Of a stretch of DNA of 64,000 nt, positions 16,787 to 25,477 are shown in pieces; position 1 is the stretch's first letter, and every line of letters starts with the position of its first letter. Made by a program: the position numbers and the translations under genes. The notes beneath the pieces were generated by a model that searched no databases, was not told where the DNA came from, and saw only the letters and a program-made list of their open reading frames with translations. Origin of the DNA: Streptomyces rapamycinicus NRRL 5491. GTDB taxonomy: Bacteria; Actinomycetota; Actinomycetes; Streptomycetales; Streptomycetaceae. The DNA lies in contig NZ_CP085193.1 in the NCBI RefSeq assembly GCF_024298965.1, forward strand, positions 4,774,001 through 4,838,000, in the 5' to 3' direction.

Positions 16787-17971
16787 TCAGCGGGACCGGC
16801 CGGTGTTGAGCCGGGCGGCCTGGCGGGTCAGGTAGTCGCGTTCAGCGAGGTTGGCCGCCTTGTGGGCCGCCTCGGCGTACAGCCGGGCCGCCGTCGCCAG
16901 GTCACCATCGCGCTCGTGGAGGTACGCCGCCACCGCCGCGCGGCGGGGCAAGGGGTGTCCCCCGCTCGAAGAGCTGGGGGAAGCCGCGTCCAGTTCCGCG
17001 AGCGCGGCCAGCCCGGCGCGGTGGCCGTCGGCCTCGCCGACCGCCACCGCGCGGTTGAGCCGGACGACCGGGCTGTCGGTCAGACCCGCGAGCTCGTCGT
17101 ACCACTCCACGATCTGCACCCAGTCGGTCTCCTCGGCGGTGGGCGCGTCCGCGTGGAGTGCCGCGATGGCGGCCTGGGCCTGGAACTCGCCCAGCCGGTC
17201 GCGGGCGAGCGCCGCCTGGAGGATCTCCACCCCCTCGGCGATCGCCTTGGTGTCCCACCGGGAGCGGTCCTGCTCGGCGAGCGGCACCAGGCTGCCGTCG
17301 GGCGCCGTCCGGGTGGCACGCCGGGCGTGGTGGAGCAGCATCAGGGCGAGCAGCCCCGCCACCTCGGGGTGGTCGATCGCGGTGGCGAGCTGCCGGGTGA
17401 GCCGGATGGCCTCGGCGGCGAGGTCGACGTCGCCCGAGTAGCCCTCGTTGAAGACCAGGTACAGCACACGCAGCACGGTGGCGACGTCGCCGGGCTGGTC
17501 GAACCGTATGCCGGAGACGGTGCGCTTGGCCCGGCTGATGCGCTGCGCCATGGTCGCCTCGGGCACCAGATACGCCTGGGCGATCTGGCGGGTGGTGAGC
17601 CCGCCGACCGCGCGCAGCGTGAGCGCGACGGCGGACGACGGCGTCAGCGACGGGTGAGCGCACAGGAAGTACAACTGGAGCGTGTCGTCCGCGGAGGCCG
17701 TGGGCCCGGGCGCCGGTTCCTCCTCGACGAGGTCCTCGCGCCGGCGGCGGGCCGCGTCCGCCCGGGTCGCGTCGAGGAACTTGCGCCAGGCCACGGTGAC
17801 CAGCCAGCCCTTCGCGTCCCGCGGGGGGTCGGCCGGCCACACGCGGACCGCCTCGATGAGCGCGTCCTGCACGGCGTCCTCGGCCGCCGCGAAATCGACT
17901 CCGCGGCGGACGAGGATGCCGAGCACGCCCGGCGTGAGGCTCCTGATCAGGGCCTCGTTCATCTGCGTCAC
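16787..17971 (-). CDS. ECF sigma factor, group ECF42
   Basis: This sigma-70-family factor of 394 residues directs RNA polymerase to a small set of promoters. Sigma region 2 (FAAAEDAVQDALIEAVRVWP) and region 4 (LTTRQIAQAYLVPEATMAQRISRAK) fill the first 180 residues. A TPR-like C-terminal extension of about 200 residues, the hallmark of ECF42, fills the rest and contains the conserved NEGYSG segment. The GTG start overlaps the DGPF stop as GTGA (17968-17971). ECF42 factors have no anti-sigma gene; the C-terminal extension is reported to be needed for activity. Their known targets are adjacent DGPF genes, exactly as here. Confidence 0.9.
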   Translation of the reverse strand: MTQMNEALIRSLTPGVLGILVRRGVDFAAAEDAVQDALIEAVRVWPADPPRDAKGWLVTVAWRKFLDATRADAARRRREDLVEEEPAPGPTASADDTLQLYFLCAHPSLTPSSAVALTLRAVGGLTTRQIAQAYLVPEATMAQRISRAKRTVSGIRFDQPGDVATVLRVLYLVFNEGYSGDVDLAAEAIRLTRQLATAIDHPEVAGLLALMLLHHARRATRTAPDGSLVPLAEQDRSRWDTKAIAEGVEILQAALARDRLGEFQAQAAIAALHADAPTAEETDWVQIVEWYDELAGLTDSPVVRLNRAVAVGEADGHRAGLAALAELDAASPSSSSGGHPLPRRAAVAAYLHERDGDLATAARLYAEAAHKAANLAERDYLTRQAARLNTGRSR

Positions 17972-18387
17972 TTGAAGGTGCACTCCGTGGTGCTGGGCTT
18001 GGCGGCCAGGAACGGGCGCACCTCCAGCCACTCGTGGATCGGCTTCCCGCCCTTCCCCGGGGCGGCCGACAGCTCACCGGCCAGCTCGACGGCGCGCTCG
18101 TGGCTGTCGACGTCGATCACCATCCAGCCCGCGATGAGGTCCTTGGTCTCGGCGAACGGGCCGTCGGTGACCGGCGGCCGGCCCTCACCGTCGTACCGCA
18201 CCCACGACCCCTCCGGGGCGAGCGCCTGACCGTCGACGAACTCGCCGGTCTTCTCCAGCCGGGCCGCGAAGTCGTTCATGTACTGCACGTGCGCCGAGAT
18301 CTCCTCCGGCGTCCACTGGTCCATCGGCACGTTGTTCACCGGAGCCGGGGCGCCGCGGTAGTGCTTCAGCAGCAGGTACTTGGCCAT
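17968..18387 (-). CDS. DGPF/YCII-related protein, ECF42 target
   Basis: This is a small cytosolic protein of 139 residues in the YCII-related superfamily with the signature TDGPFAETKDLIAGWMVIDVD. DGPF proteins accompany ECF42 sigma genes across actinobacteria. Their biochemical role is not established; some YciI relatives have been proposed to be small enzymes. It is the first gene of a two-gene operon with the sigma factor, joined by a 4-base GTGA overlap, and has an ECF42-like promoter upstream (18440-18466). Confidence 0.88.
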   Translation of the reverse strand: MAKYLLLKHYRGAPAPVNNVPMDQWTPEEISAHVQYMNDFAARLEKTGEFVDGQALAPEGSWVRYDGEGRPPVTDGPFAETKDLIAGWMVIDVDSHERAVELAGELSAAPGKGGKPIHEWLEVRPFLAAKPSTTECTFK

Positions 18388-18439
18388 CGTCGTTCTCCTC
18401 GATGCGGATGCGGCCCATTGTGGTCGCGTTCACCCCGGG

Positions 18440-18466
18440 GACGGAGCCGGTCACGCGTTCTCGACA
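18440..18466 (-). promoter_or_regulatory. Candidate ECF42-type promoter
   Basis: On the minus strand TGTCGA (18466-18461) is followed after 17 bases by CGTC (18443-18440). TGTCGA at -35 with CGTC or CGAC at -10 is the pattern I recall for ECF42 promoters. Predicted transcription would begin about 45 bases before the DGPF start. It overlaps the last codons of the GntR gene. Confidence 0.55.
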
Positions 18467-19266
18467 TCCCCGTCCGAAATTTTTTTGGGATCTCGCGGAC
18501 CGGCCTCATCGGGATCTCGCGGGCCGGCCTCGACAGCCTCGGCTCCCGCCGAATCCGCCCGCGCCTCCGTGCGCCGCCGCTGCTCCTCGATCCGGTGCAG
18601 CACCGAGTCCAGATGCGCCTCGGAGGCCGCTCGGGCCGCCTCCGGGTCGCGGGCCTCGATCGCCCGCAGGATGGCCTGGTGCTCCTCGATGGTGGCGCGC
18701 CGGCGGGCGGCGGACAGCGAGGTCTTACGCCGCCCGGGCTCGCCGATCTCGTAGACCCGGTCCAGCAGCCGCAGCAGCAGGGGGTTGCGGGTGTACTGGG
18801 CGATGGCGCGGTGGAAGGTGCGGTCCAGGTCGGTGAACTCCTGCCGGGTGGGCTCCCGTCGCATCGCGTCCAGCAGGGCGTGCAACTGGACGATGTCGGA
18901 GGGGGTGGCGCGACGGGCGGCCCGCGCGGTCACCGAGGGCTCGATGCACGCGCGCACCTCCATGACCTGCAACAGCTCCGCCGTGGCAGCGAGCCCCGAG
19001 GCCAGGACGTCGCCGCGCGGTGTGGCCCCGGGGTCGAGCACGACGGTGCCGGAGCCGGGGCGCCGGGCGACCAGTCCGCGCGAGGCGAGGGCGCGCAGCG
19101 CCTCGCGGACCGAGCCCCGGGAGACGCCGAGGCTCTCGGCGAGCTCCCGCTCCGGGGGGACGCGGGAACCGGGCGCCAGCTCTCCGCTCAGGATCAGCCG
19201 CTCCAGGCCGACGGCCAGCGCGTCCGGCCTCGACAGGGTGGAGTGCCGCAGTTGCCGCCAGTCCAT
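18451..19266 (-). CDS. FadR-subfamily GntR transcriptional regulator
   Basis: This is a 271-residue regulator. The N-terminal winged helix-turn-helix (SRVPPERELAESLGVSRGSVREALRALASRGLVARR) spans about residues 34-69. The all-helical FCD effector domain (LDRTFHRAIAQYTRNPLLLRLLDRVYEIG) follows. The C-terminal tail contains a duplicated EAGPRDP motif. A consensus FadR-type operator sits 230 bases away, ahead of the divergent peptide-transport operon, so that operon is its likely target. FCD regulators usually bind organic acids or amino-acid-derived ligands; the ligand here is unknown. Confidence 0.9.
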   Translation of the reverse strand: MDWRQLRHSTLSRPDALAVGLERLILSGELAPGSRVPPERELAESLGVSRGSVREALRALASRGLVARRPGSGTVVLDPGATPRGDVLASGLAATAELLQVMEVRACIEPSVTARAARRATPSDIVQLHALLDAMRREPTRQEFTDLDRTFHRAIAQYTRNPLLLRLLDRVYEIGEPGRRKTSLSAARRRATIEEHQAILRAIEARDPEAARAASEAHLDSVLHRIEEQRRRTEARADSAGAEAVEAGPRDPDEAGPRDPKKISDGDVENA

Positions 19267-19592
19267 CTCCTGGCTTTCCTCCGCCTTCTTCAGCTTTCTT
19301 CAGCTTTCCGGTCCCGCCGGTGGTCCAGAGTCTCATACGCGGCGGGCGCCGACCCCGGCGTCCGCCCGGCGTCCGCCCGGCGTCCGCCCGGTCGCCGACG
19401 CGCGGGTCCCGGCCACCACCGCGAGTGGATTTAACCAGGTGGTGACGGGCGGGCAACCGGAGCCACCGGGTCCGCACGCTAGCGTCTGCCGACATCAATT
19501 TGGTCCTACCAATGGACCAACTGCTGTCCCTGCGCCATCCTGGCCGCACCGCAGCGCGCGCCCCGACGTCCCCAGCAGTGAGGCACCCCGCC
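19267..19592. promoter_or_regulatory. Divergent control region with FadR-type operator (19500-19520)
   Basis: TTGGTCCTACCAA (19500-19512) is a TTGGT-N3-ACCAA dyad matching the FadR-subfamily consensus. It is nested in a wider palindrome, TTGGTCC-N7-GGACCAA (19500-19520). It lies about 75-90 bases before the transporter start. A possible -10, TAGCGT, is at 19480. An 11-base unit (GGCGTCCGCCC) is repeated three times at about 19358-19390. Confidence 0.6.
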
Positions 19593-21260
19593 ATGCGCCA
19601 AAGAACGAGCGGACCCAGCGACCGGCCCCCCCCCACCCCCCACCGACCGCGCGCCGCCGCCCTCGCCGCCCGGATGCTGTGTGTGCTGGTCGCAGGCGCC
19701 ACCGCCGGCTGCGCCTCCCTGGCCTCCCCCACGGCCGAGGTGGGCGCCGACCGGATGACCGACCCCCGGCCCGCCCGCGACGGCGGAACGCTCACCATCG
19801 CCCTCAAATCGGACCCGGACAAGCTGGATCCCACCCTGGCCAGCACCGCCGTGGGCCGGACCGTGTTCACCGCGATGTGCGAGAAGCTCTACGACGTCGA
19901 CGCCGAGAACCGGATCGTGCCGCAGCTCGCCGCCGCCCCGCCCACGACTGGCGACGGGGGCCGCACCGTCACCATCAAGCTGCGGCGCGGCGTCCGGTTC
20001 GCCGACGGCACCCGCATGGACGCCAAGGCGGTCAAGACCTCCCTCGACCGGCACCGGACGCTGACCGGTTCCGTCCGCGCGAGCGAGCTGAAGCCCCTCA
20101 CCTCGGTCCGGGCGGTCGGCGACGACACCGTACGGCTGCGGCTGGCCAAGCCGTACGTCCCGCTGCTCGCACTGCTCGCCGACCGCGCGGGCATGGTGAT
20201 GTCCCCCACCGCGCTGAAGCGCCACGGCAAGGGCTTCGCGAGTCACCCCACCTGCGTCGGCCCGTTCCGCTACGCCGAGCGCGTGGTGGGCGACCGCATC
20301 GTGCTGGACAAGGACCCGAACTACTACGACGCCGACGCCGTCCACCTGCGGCGGGTGATCTACCGCACCATCACCGACGGCAACGTCCGGCTGGCGAACC
20401 TCCAGTCCGGCGACATCCAGATGGGCGACCAGATGGACCCGGTCCAGGTGGGCAGGGCGCTCACCGAACCCGGGCTGCAGCTGTTCCACTCCCCCTCGCT
20501 GGGCTACTACGGACTGACCCTCAACATCGGCAACACCAAGGGCGCCGGGGCGCCGCCGGGCCGGATCGACACCCCGATCGCGCGGGATGCGCGGGTGCGC
20601 GAGGCGTTCGACCTCTCCCTGGACCGCGACCTGATCAACACCATCGTCTTCCAGGGCCGCTACCGGCCCACCTGCGGCCCGCTCCCCTCCGGCACCCCGT
20701 ACGCCACCGGGTCCCGCTGCCCGGCCCGCGACCTGGCCAAGGCCAAGCGGCTGCTCAAGGCCGCCAAGGTGACCACCCCGGTCCGGGTGCGGCTGCAGAT
20801 CAGCACCACCCCGGAGGACAACCGGCTGGGCCAGGTCATCCAGGCCATGGCCAAGGAGGCGGGCTTCGCGGTGAGCCTGACGCCCACCGAGTTCGCCACC
20901 GGTCTGGAGCACTCCCGCGCGGGCGACTTCCAGGCGGCGACCACCAACTGGTCGGGGCGGCTCGACCCGGCGGGCAACATCGACGTGTTCGCCGGCACCG
21001 GCGGCGCCCAGAACTACGGCGGGCTCTCCGACCCCGCCATCGACCGGCTGATCGCCGAGGGCGGCGCCACGGCGGCCGAGCCCGCCCGCAAGAAGATCTA
21101 CGCCCGGCTGGTGGAGCGCGTCCGCGCCGCGCACACCGTGCTCTATCTGATCCAGCCCACGAACTACGTCTCCGTGACGAAGAAGGTCGCCGGGCTGAAG
21201 GTCTTCGGCGACGGGCTGATCCGGGTCAAGGACGCCGGATATGTGAAGGGAGGGAGCTGA
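19593..21260 (+). CDS. Peptide ABC transporter substrate-binding lipoprotein (DppA/OppA-like)
   Basis: This 555-residue family-5 extracellular solute-binding protein captures peptides or similar ligands at the outer face of the membrane. A long Arg/Pro-rich N-region leads to the hydrophobic core and lipobox GATAGC. The mature domain carries DGGTLTIALKSDPDKLDPTL and the later LRRGVRFADGT typical of SBP_bac_5. ATG 19593 is chosen (GTGAGG upstream); in-frame ATGs at 19500 and 19512 fall in the operator. It is the first of five coupled genes; its TGA overlaps the permease ATG (TGATG). Probably repressed by the divergent GntR protein. Confidence 0.9.
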   Translation: MRQRTSGPSDRPPPTPHRPRAAALAARMLCVLVAGATAGCASLASPTAEVGADRMTDPRPARDGGTLTIALKSDPDKLDPTLASTAVGRTVFTAMCEKLYDVDAENRIVPQLAAAPPTTGDGGRTVTIKLRRGVRFADGTRMDAKAVKTSLDRHRTLTGSVRASELKPLTSVRAVGDDTVRLRLAKPYVPLLALLADRAGMVMSPTALKRHGKGFASHPTCVGPFRYAERVVGDRIVLDKDPNYYDADAVHLRRVIYRTITDGNVRLANLQSGDIQMGDQMDPVQVGRALTEPGLQLFHSPSLGYYGLTLNIGNTKGAGAPPGRIDTPIARDARVREAFDLSLDRDLINTIVFQGRYRPTCGPLPSGTPYATGSRCPARDLAKAKRLLKAAKVTTPVRVRLQISTTPEDNRLGQVIQAMAKEAGFAVSLTPTEFATGLEHSRAGDFQAATTNWSGRLDPAGNIDVFAGTGGAQNYGGLSDPAIDRLIAEGGATAAEPARKKIYARLVERVRAAHTVLYLIQPTNYVSVTKKVAGLKVFGDGLIRVKDAGYVKGGS

Positions 21261-22210
21261 TGTCGTATCCGATCCGCCGTCTCGGCGAATCGCTGATCAC
21301 GCTCTTCCTGGTCAGTGTCGTGGTCTTCGCCGGCGTACGGGCGCTGCCCGGCGACACCGCCACCGCGCTGGCCGGGGAGGAGCCCACGCCCGAGGCGATC
21401 GCCCAGATCCGCGAGAGCTACGGGCTCGACGACAACATCGTGGTGCAGTACGTGCGCTATGTGCGGCACGCCGCCACCGGCGACCTCGGGGTCTCCTCCC
21501 GCACCGGGCTGCCGGTCCTGGACTCGGTGATGGAGGCGCTGCCCGTCACCCTCGAACTGTCCGCCCTGGCCCTGCTGCTCGCGGTCGTGGTCGGCGTGGG
21601 CGCCGGGGTGGTGGCGGCGGTCCGGCGCGGCCGGCCCGAGGAGTGGCTGGTCAACGCGGTGGCGCTGCTGGGGCTTTCGGTGCCCGCCTTCTGGCTCGGC
21701 ATCGTGCTCGTCCTCGCCTTCGCCATCGCCGTCCCGGTCTTCGCGGCCTCCGGTTTCGTGCCGTTCGGCGTGGACCCGATGGAGAACCTGCGCCATATGG
21801 TGCTCCCGGTGATCGTCCTCGGCTCCGGTCTGGCGGCGGTCGTGATGCGGCAGACACGCGCGGCCATGCTGGGCTCGCTGTCCGCCGACTACGTGCGCAC
21901 GGCGCGCGCCAAGGGGCTCTCCCGGCGTCAGGTGATCATGGGCCATGCCCTGCGCAACAGCCTGGTCACCGTGGTGACCGTGCTCGGCCTTCAGCTCGGG
22001 CACCTCATCTCGGGCGCGGTGGTCACCGAGCAGATCTTCGTCCTGCCGGGCTTCGGCAAGCTCACCATCGACGCGGTCTTCTCCCGCGACTACGCGATGG
22101 TGCAGGGCGTGGTGCTGTTCACCTCGACCGCCTACATCCTCGTCAACCTCCTGGTTGACCTGGCCTATTCGGTGATCGACCCCCGTATCCGGCTCGGAGG
22201 TGCCCAGTGA
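21260..22210 (+). CDS. Peptide ABC transporter permease (DppB-like)
   Basis: This 316-residue integral membrane protein has six predicted spans starting with ESLITLFLVSVVVFAGVRALPGD, the signature opening of DppB/OppB permeases. The EAA loop (YVRTARAKGLSRRQVIMGHALRNSL) that contacts the ATPase is complete. The ATG overlaps the previous stop by one base. The last codons are part of a 26-base sequence present three times in tandem (22188-22265), which also contains the start of the next gene. Confidence 0.92.
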   Translation: MSYPIRRLGESLITLFLVSVVVFAGVRALPGDTATALAGEEPTPEAIAQIRESYGLDDNIVVQYVRYVRHAATGDLGVSSRTGLPVLDSVMEALPVTLELSALALLLAVVVGVGAGVVAAVRRGRPEEWLVNAVALLGLSVPAFWLGIVLVLAFAIAVPVFAASGFVPFGVDPMENLRHMVLPVIVLGSGLAAVVMRQTRAAMLGSLSADYVRTARAKGLSRRQVIMGHALRNSLVTVVTVLGLQLGHLISGAVVTEQIFVLPGFGKLTIDAVFSRDYAMVQGVVLFTSTAYILVNLLVDLAYSVIDPRIRLGGAQ

Positions 22211-22265
22211 GAATCCGGCTCGGAGGTGCCGAGTTGAGCATCGGCCCCGGAGGTGCCCAGTGAGC
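22188..22265 (+). repeat. Triple tandem repeat spanning a permease stop and the next ribosome site
   Basis: Three imperfect copies of ATCCGGCTCGGAGGTGCCCA plus GTGAG (about 26 bases each) start at 22188, 22213 and 22240. Copy 1 contains the DppB-like stop and copy 3 the DppC-like GTG start. Collapsing the repeats would restore a GTGA overlap like those of the neighbouring genes, so the spacing arose by local duplication. Confidence 0.75.
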
Positions 22266-23150
22266 GCTGCCGCCACCCTTCCCGCCGCCGAGGAACGGGA
22301 GCGGGCCCCGCTCGCCCCGCTGTCCCGGCTGCGGCTGCTGACCCGTAACAAGCTGGCCCTCACCGGGGCCGTGGCCGCCGCGATCCTGGTGCTGATCGCG
22401 GTGTGCGCACCGCTCATCGCACCGTACGACCCGGCCCGCCCCGACTTCGCCGCCGCCCTCCACGAGCCGGGCTGGGCCCACTGGCTGGGCACCGACGACC
22501 TGGGCCGCGATCAGCTCTCCCGCGTCGTGTACGGGGTGCGGGCCTCGCTGCAGATCGGGCTGCTCGCGGTGGCGCTGGCCTTCGCGGCCGGGGTGCCGCT
22601 CGGGCTGATCGCGGGCTACTACGGGCGGTTCGCCGACTCGGTGGTCTCCCGGCTCACCGACACGCTGCTCGCCTTCCCCTTCCTGGTGCTGGCGGTGGGC
22701 CTGGCCACCATCCTCGGGCCGTCCCTGATGAACGCCACGATCGCGGTCGGCGTCTCGCAGATCCCCGCCGTCATCCGGATCACCCGGGCGGAGACGCTGC
22801 GGCTCAAACACCTCGACTACGTGGCGGCGGCCGTGGCCAACGGCGGCGGGGACAGCACCGTGCTCTTCCGCCACATCCTCCCCGGCGCCCTGTCCGCGCT
22901 GACCGTCCAGGCCACCGTGGGCATCCCCACCGCGATCATCGGCGAGGCGCTGCTGAGCTTCCTCGGCCTCGGCGTCCAGCCGCCGTCCCCCTCGCTCGGG
23001 GTGATGCTCTCCAGCGCCCAGGCGTACATCGCCGCCGCGCCCTGGATGGCGGTCTTCCCGGGCCTGGCGATCATCGCCGCGACGCTCGCGTTCAATCTGC
23101 TCGGGGACGGGCTGCGCGACATCCTCGACCCCCAGGGAGACAGCCGATGA
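22260..23150 (+). CDS. Peptide ABC transporter permease (DppC-like)
   Basis: This 296-residue membrane protein has an N-terminal cytosolic tail, a first span ([26 protein letters not shown]), the [21 protein letters not shown] motif of DppC/OppC permeases and an EAA loop ([16 protein letters not shown]). GTG 22260 is preceded by CGGAGG and lies in the third copy of the local repeat. Its TGA overlaps the next ATG as ATGA. It pairs with the DppB-like protein to form the transmembrane channel. Confidence 0.92.
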   Translation: MSAAATLPAAEERERAPLAPLSRLRLLTRNKLALTGAVAAAILVLIAVCAPLIAPYDPARPDFAAALHEPGWAHWLGTDDLGRDQLSRVVYGVRASLQIGLLAVALAFAAGVPLGLIAGYYGRFADSVVSRLTDTLLAFPFLVLAVGLATILGPSLMNATIAVGVSQIPAVIRITRAETLRLKHLDYVAAAVANGGGDSTVLFRHILPGALSALTVQATVGIPTAIIGEALLSFLGLGVQPPSPSLGVMLSSAQAYIAAAPWMAVFPGLAIIAATLAFNLLGDGLRDILDPQGDSR

Positions 23151-24337
23151 CCACGTCCGCCGCGCCCCCTGCCCTGAGCGTGCGGGACCTGTCCGTGGTC
23201 TTCCGCACCCCGACCCGCGTGGTCCACGCGGTGGACGGGCTGTCGTACGACATCGCCGCCGGTGAAGTCCTGGCCGTGGTCGGCGAGTCCGGCTGCGGCA
23301 AGTCCGTGACCTCCACCGCCGTGATGGGGCTGCTGCCGCCCACGGCGAGCGTCGGCGGCTCCGTCCGGCTGGGCGGACGGGAGTTGGTGGGGGCGGACGA
23401 GAGCGAACTGCGGGACGTCCGCGGCCGGGAGATCGCGATGATCTTCCAGGAGCCGATGACCTCGCTGAACCCCGTCCTCACCATCGGCCGCCAGGTCGGC
23501 GAGGTCCTCAGGCGCCATCAGGGAATCGGCCGCCGTGAGGCGCGCGAGCGGGCCGTGGACCTGCTCGACCTCGTCGGCATCCCCGCCCCCGCCCAGCGGG
23601 CCCGCGACTATCCGCACCAGCTCAGCGGCGGAATGCGACAGCGGGTGATGATCGCCATCGCGATCGCCTGCGACCCCGCCGTGCTCATCGCCGACGAGCC
23701 CACCACCGCCCTGGACGTCACCGTGCAGGCGGGCATCCTGGAGGTGCTGCAGTCCCTGCGGGAACGGCTCGGCACCGCCATCGTGCTGATCACCCACGAT
23801 CTGGGCGTGGTCGCCGACACCGCCGACCGGGTGCTGGTGATGTACGCGGGCCGGGGCGTCGAACAGGCCCCGGTGGACGAGCTGTTCGGCGCGCCCCGCC
23901 ACCCGTACACCCGCGGGCTGCTCGGCGCGGTGCCGGTGCCCGGCAGGCGGCGGGCGGAAGGCGGGCGGGGACGGCTCCAGGAGATCCCCGGACTGGTGCC
24001 GAGCCTCACCGAACAGCCCGACCACTGCACCTTCCAGCCCCGCTGCTCCTACGCCGACGAGCGGTGCGGAGAGCAAAGGCCCCCGCTGCGGGCGCTGCGG
24101 GCGCCGCGGGCGCCGCGCGAGCGGGACGAGAGGCGCGAGGGGTACGAACGGTACGGGCGCACCGGGCAGCCCGAGCGCTCTGGGCCACCCGAGCGGCCCG
24201 AGCCGCACGGGCAATCCGAGCGGCCCGAGCCATCCGAGCGGCCCGAGCCGCACGAGCCGCACGAGGCCGCGTGCTGGTATCCGGTGCCGATACACCCTGA
24301 ACACCGCGAACGCCCCGAAGAGGAGGCCGCCTCATGA
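23147..24337 (+). CDS. Peptide ABC transporter ATPase (DppD-like) with charged tail
   Basis: This is a 396-residue ATP-hydrolysing subunit. It shows Walker A GESGCGKS, signature LSGGMRQR, Walker B VLIADEPT and H-loop THDLG. The C-terminal oligopeptide-transporter region has the cysteine cluster [14 protein letters not shown]. Within that region about 70 residues of Arg/Glu/Pro low complexity (ERPEPH-type units) are inserted before the final CWYPV, unlike the usual compact end. It is coupled to both neighbours by ATGA overlaps. Confidence 0.9.
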   Translation: MTTSAAPPALSVRDLSVVFRTPTRVVHAVDGLSYDIAAGEVLAVVGESGCGKSVTSTAVMGLLPPTASVGGSVRLGGRELVGADESELRDVRGREIAMIFQEPMTSLNPVLTIGRQVGEVLRRHQGIGRREARERAVDLLDLVGIPAPAQRARDYPHQLSGGMRQRVMIAIAIACDPAVLIADEPTTALDVTVQAGILEVLQSLRERLGTAIVLITHDLGVVADTADRVLVMYAGRGVEQAPVDELFGAPRHPYTRGLLGAVPVPGRRRAEGGRGRLQEIPGLVPSLTEQPDHCTFQPRCSYADERCGEQRPPLRALRAPRAPRERDERREGYERYGRTGQPERSGPPERPEPHGQSERPEPSERPEPHEPHEAACWYPVPIHPEHRERPEEEAAS

Positions 24338-25389
24338 CCGCCACCGTCGCGCCCGCGCAGGCGTCGCGGGATGACGCCGTGCTCGACATCAGCGGCCTCG
24401 TCCGCCACTTCACCGGCCCCGCCGGCACCGTCAGGGCGGTCGACGGGGTCAGCCTCAGCATCGGCCGGGGCGAGATCGTCGGCCTGGTCGGGGAGTCCGG
24501 CAGCGGCAAGTCCACGGTGGGGCGGTGCGCCGTACGGCTGGACCGGCCGACCGCGGGCCAGGTGACGATCAACGGCCGCGATGTGACCCGTCTTTCGAAG
24601 CGGGCGCTGCGTCCGCTGCGCAGGGACTTCCACCTGGTGTTCCAGGACCCGTCCTCCTCGCTCGACCCCCGGATGACCGTGGGCGCCATCGTCGGCCAGC
24701 CGCTGCGGCTGCACCGCCTGGCCTCCGGCGACGCCCTGCGTGACCGGGTCGCCGCGCTGCTGGCCCAGGTGGGGCTGCGGCCCGAACTGGCACGGCGGCG
24801 GCCGCATGAACTCTCCGGCGGGCAGCGGCAGCGGGTCTCCATCGCCCGCGCGCTGTCGGTCGATCCCCAGCTGCTGGTGGCCGACGAGCCGACGTCGGCG
24901 CTGGACGTCTCCGTCCAGGCGTCCGTGCTCAACCTGCTGGCGGACCTCCAGCGGGAGCGGCGGTTCGGCTGTCTGTTCATCACCCATGACCTGGCCGCCG
25001 TCGAGTACCTCGCCGACCGGATCGCCGTGATGTACCTGGGGCAGCTGGTGGAACAGGCCCCGGCCGACGAGTTGTTCGCCGACCCCAAGCATCCGTACAC
25101 CCAGGCCCTGCTGTCCGCGGCCCCGGTGCCCAACCCGGCCGCGCAGCGGTCGCGTGCCCGGATCGTGCTCAGCGGGGAGCTGCCCAGCCCGCTGGATCCG
25201 CCGAGCGGCTGCCGCTTCCACACCCGCTGTCCGCTCGCCGTCGACCGCTGCCGCACCGAGCCGCCCGTGCTACGGCGACTCGCGGGGGGCGGCGGCCGTC
25301 GCCAGGTCTCCTGCCATCTGGTGGCGGACGACGGCACCGCGCCCGACGCCTCGGCCCCTGAGGCCCCTGAGGACGCCGCTGTCCTCTGA
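24334..25389 (+). CDS. Peptide ABC transporter ATPase (DppF-like)
   Basis: This is the 351-residue second ATPase of the importer. Walker [10 protein letters not shown]-loop [15 protein letters not shown], signature LSGGQRQR, Walker [13 protein letters not shown] and H-loop THDLA are all intact. The C-terminal oligo_HPY region contains paired cysteines ([14 protein letters not shown]). It is the last of five genes joined by 1-4 base overlaps except at the DppB/DppC junction. It is followed after 88 bases by the gamma-glutamyltransferase gene, which is probably in the same transcript. Confidence 0.92.
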   Translation: MTATVAPAQASRDDAVLDISGLVRHFTGPAGTVRAVDGVSLSIGRGEIVGLVGESGSGKSTVGRCAVRLDRPTAGQVTINGRDVTRLSKRALRPLRRDFHLVFQDPSSSLDPRMTVGAIVGQPLRLHRLASGDALRDRVAALLAQVGLRPELARRRPHELSGGQRQRVSIARALSVDPQLLVADEPTSALDVSVQASVLNLLADLQRERRFGCLFITHDLAAVEYLADRIAVMYLGQLVEQAPADELFADPKHPYTQALLSAAPVPNPAAQRSRARIVLSGELPSPLDPPSGCRFHTRCPLAVDRCRTEPPVLRRLAGGGGRRQVSCHLVADDGTAPDASAPEAPEDAAVL

Positions 25390-25477
25390 GGGCCATGAGT
25401 CCTGCCCCCATGCCCGCACACCCGCACCCGCACCCGCACCCGCACCCGCATTCGTACGAGACCAGGAGCCTGCCGAC

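Noticed and set aside
18785..22210. 1141-codon plus-strand frame ending as a permease
   Set aside because: Only the last 316 codons are real (DppB-like). The rest runs out of frame through the GntR and binding-protein genes.
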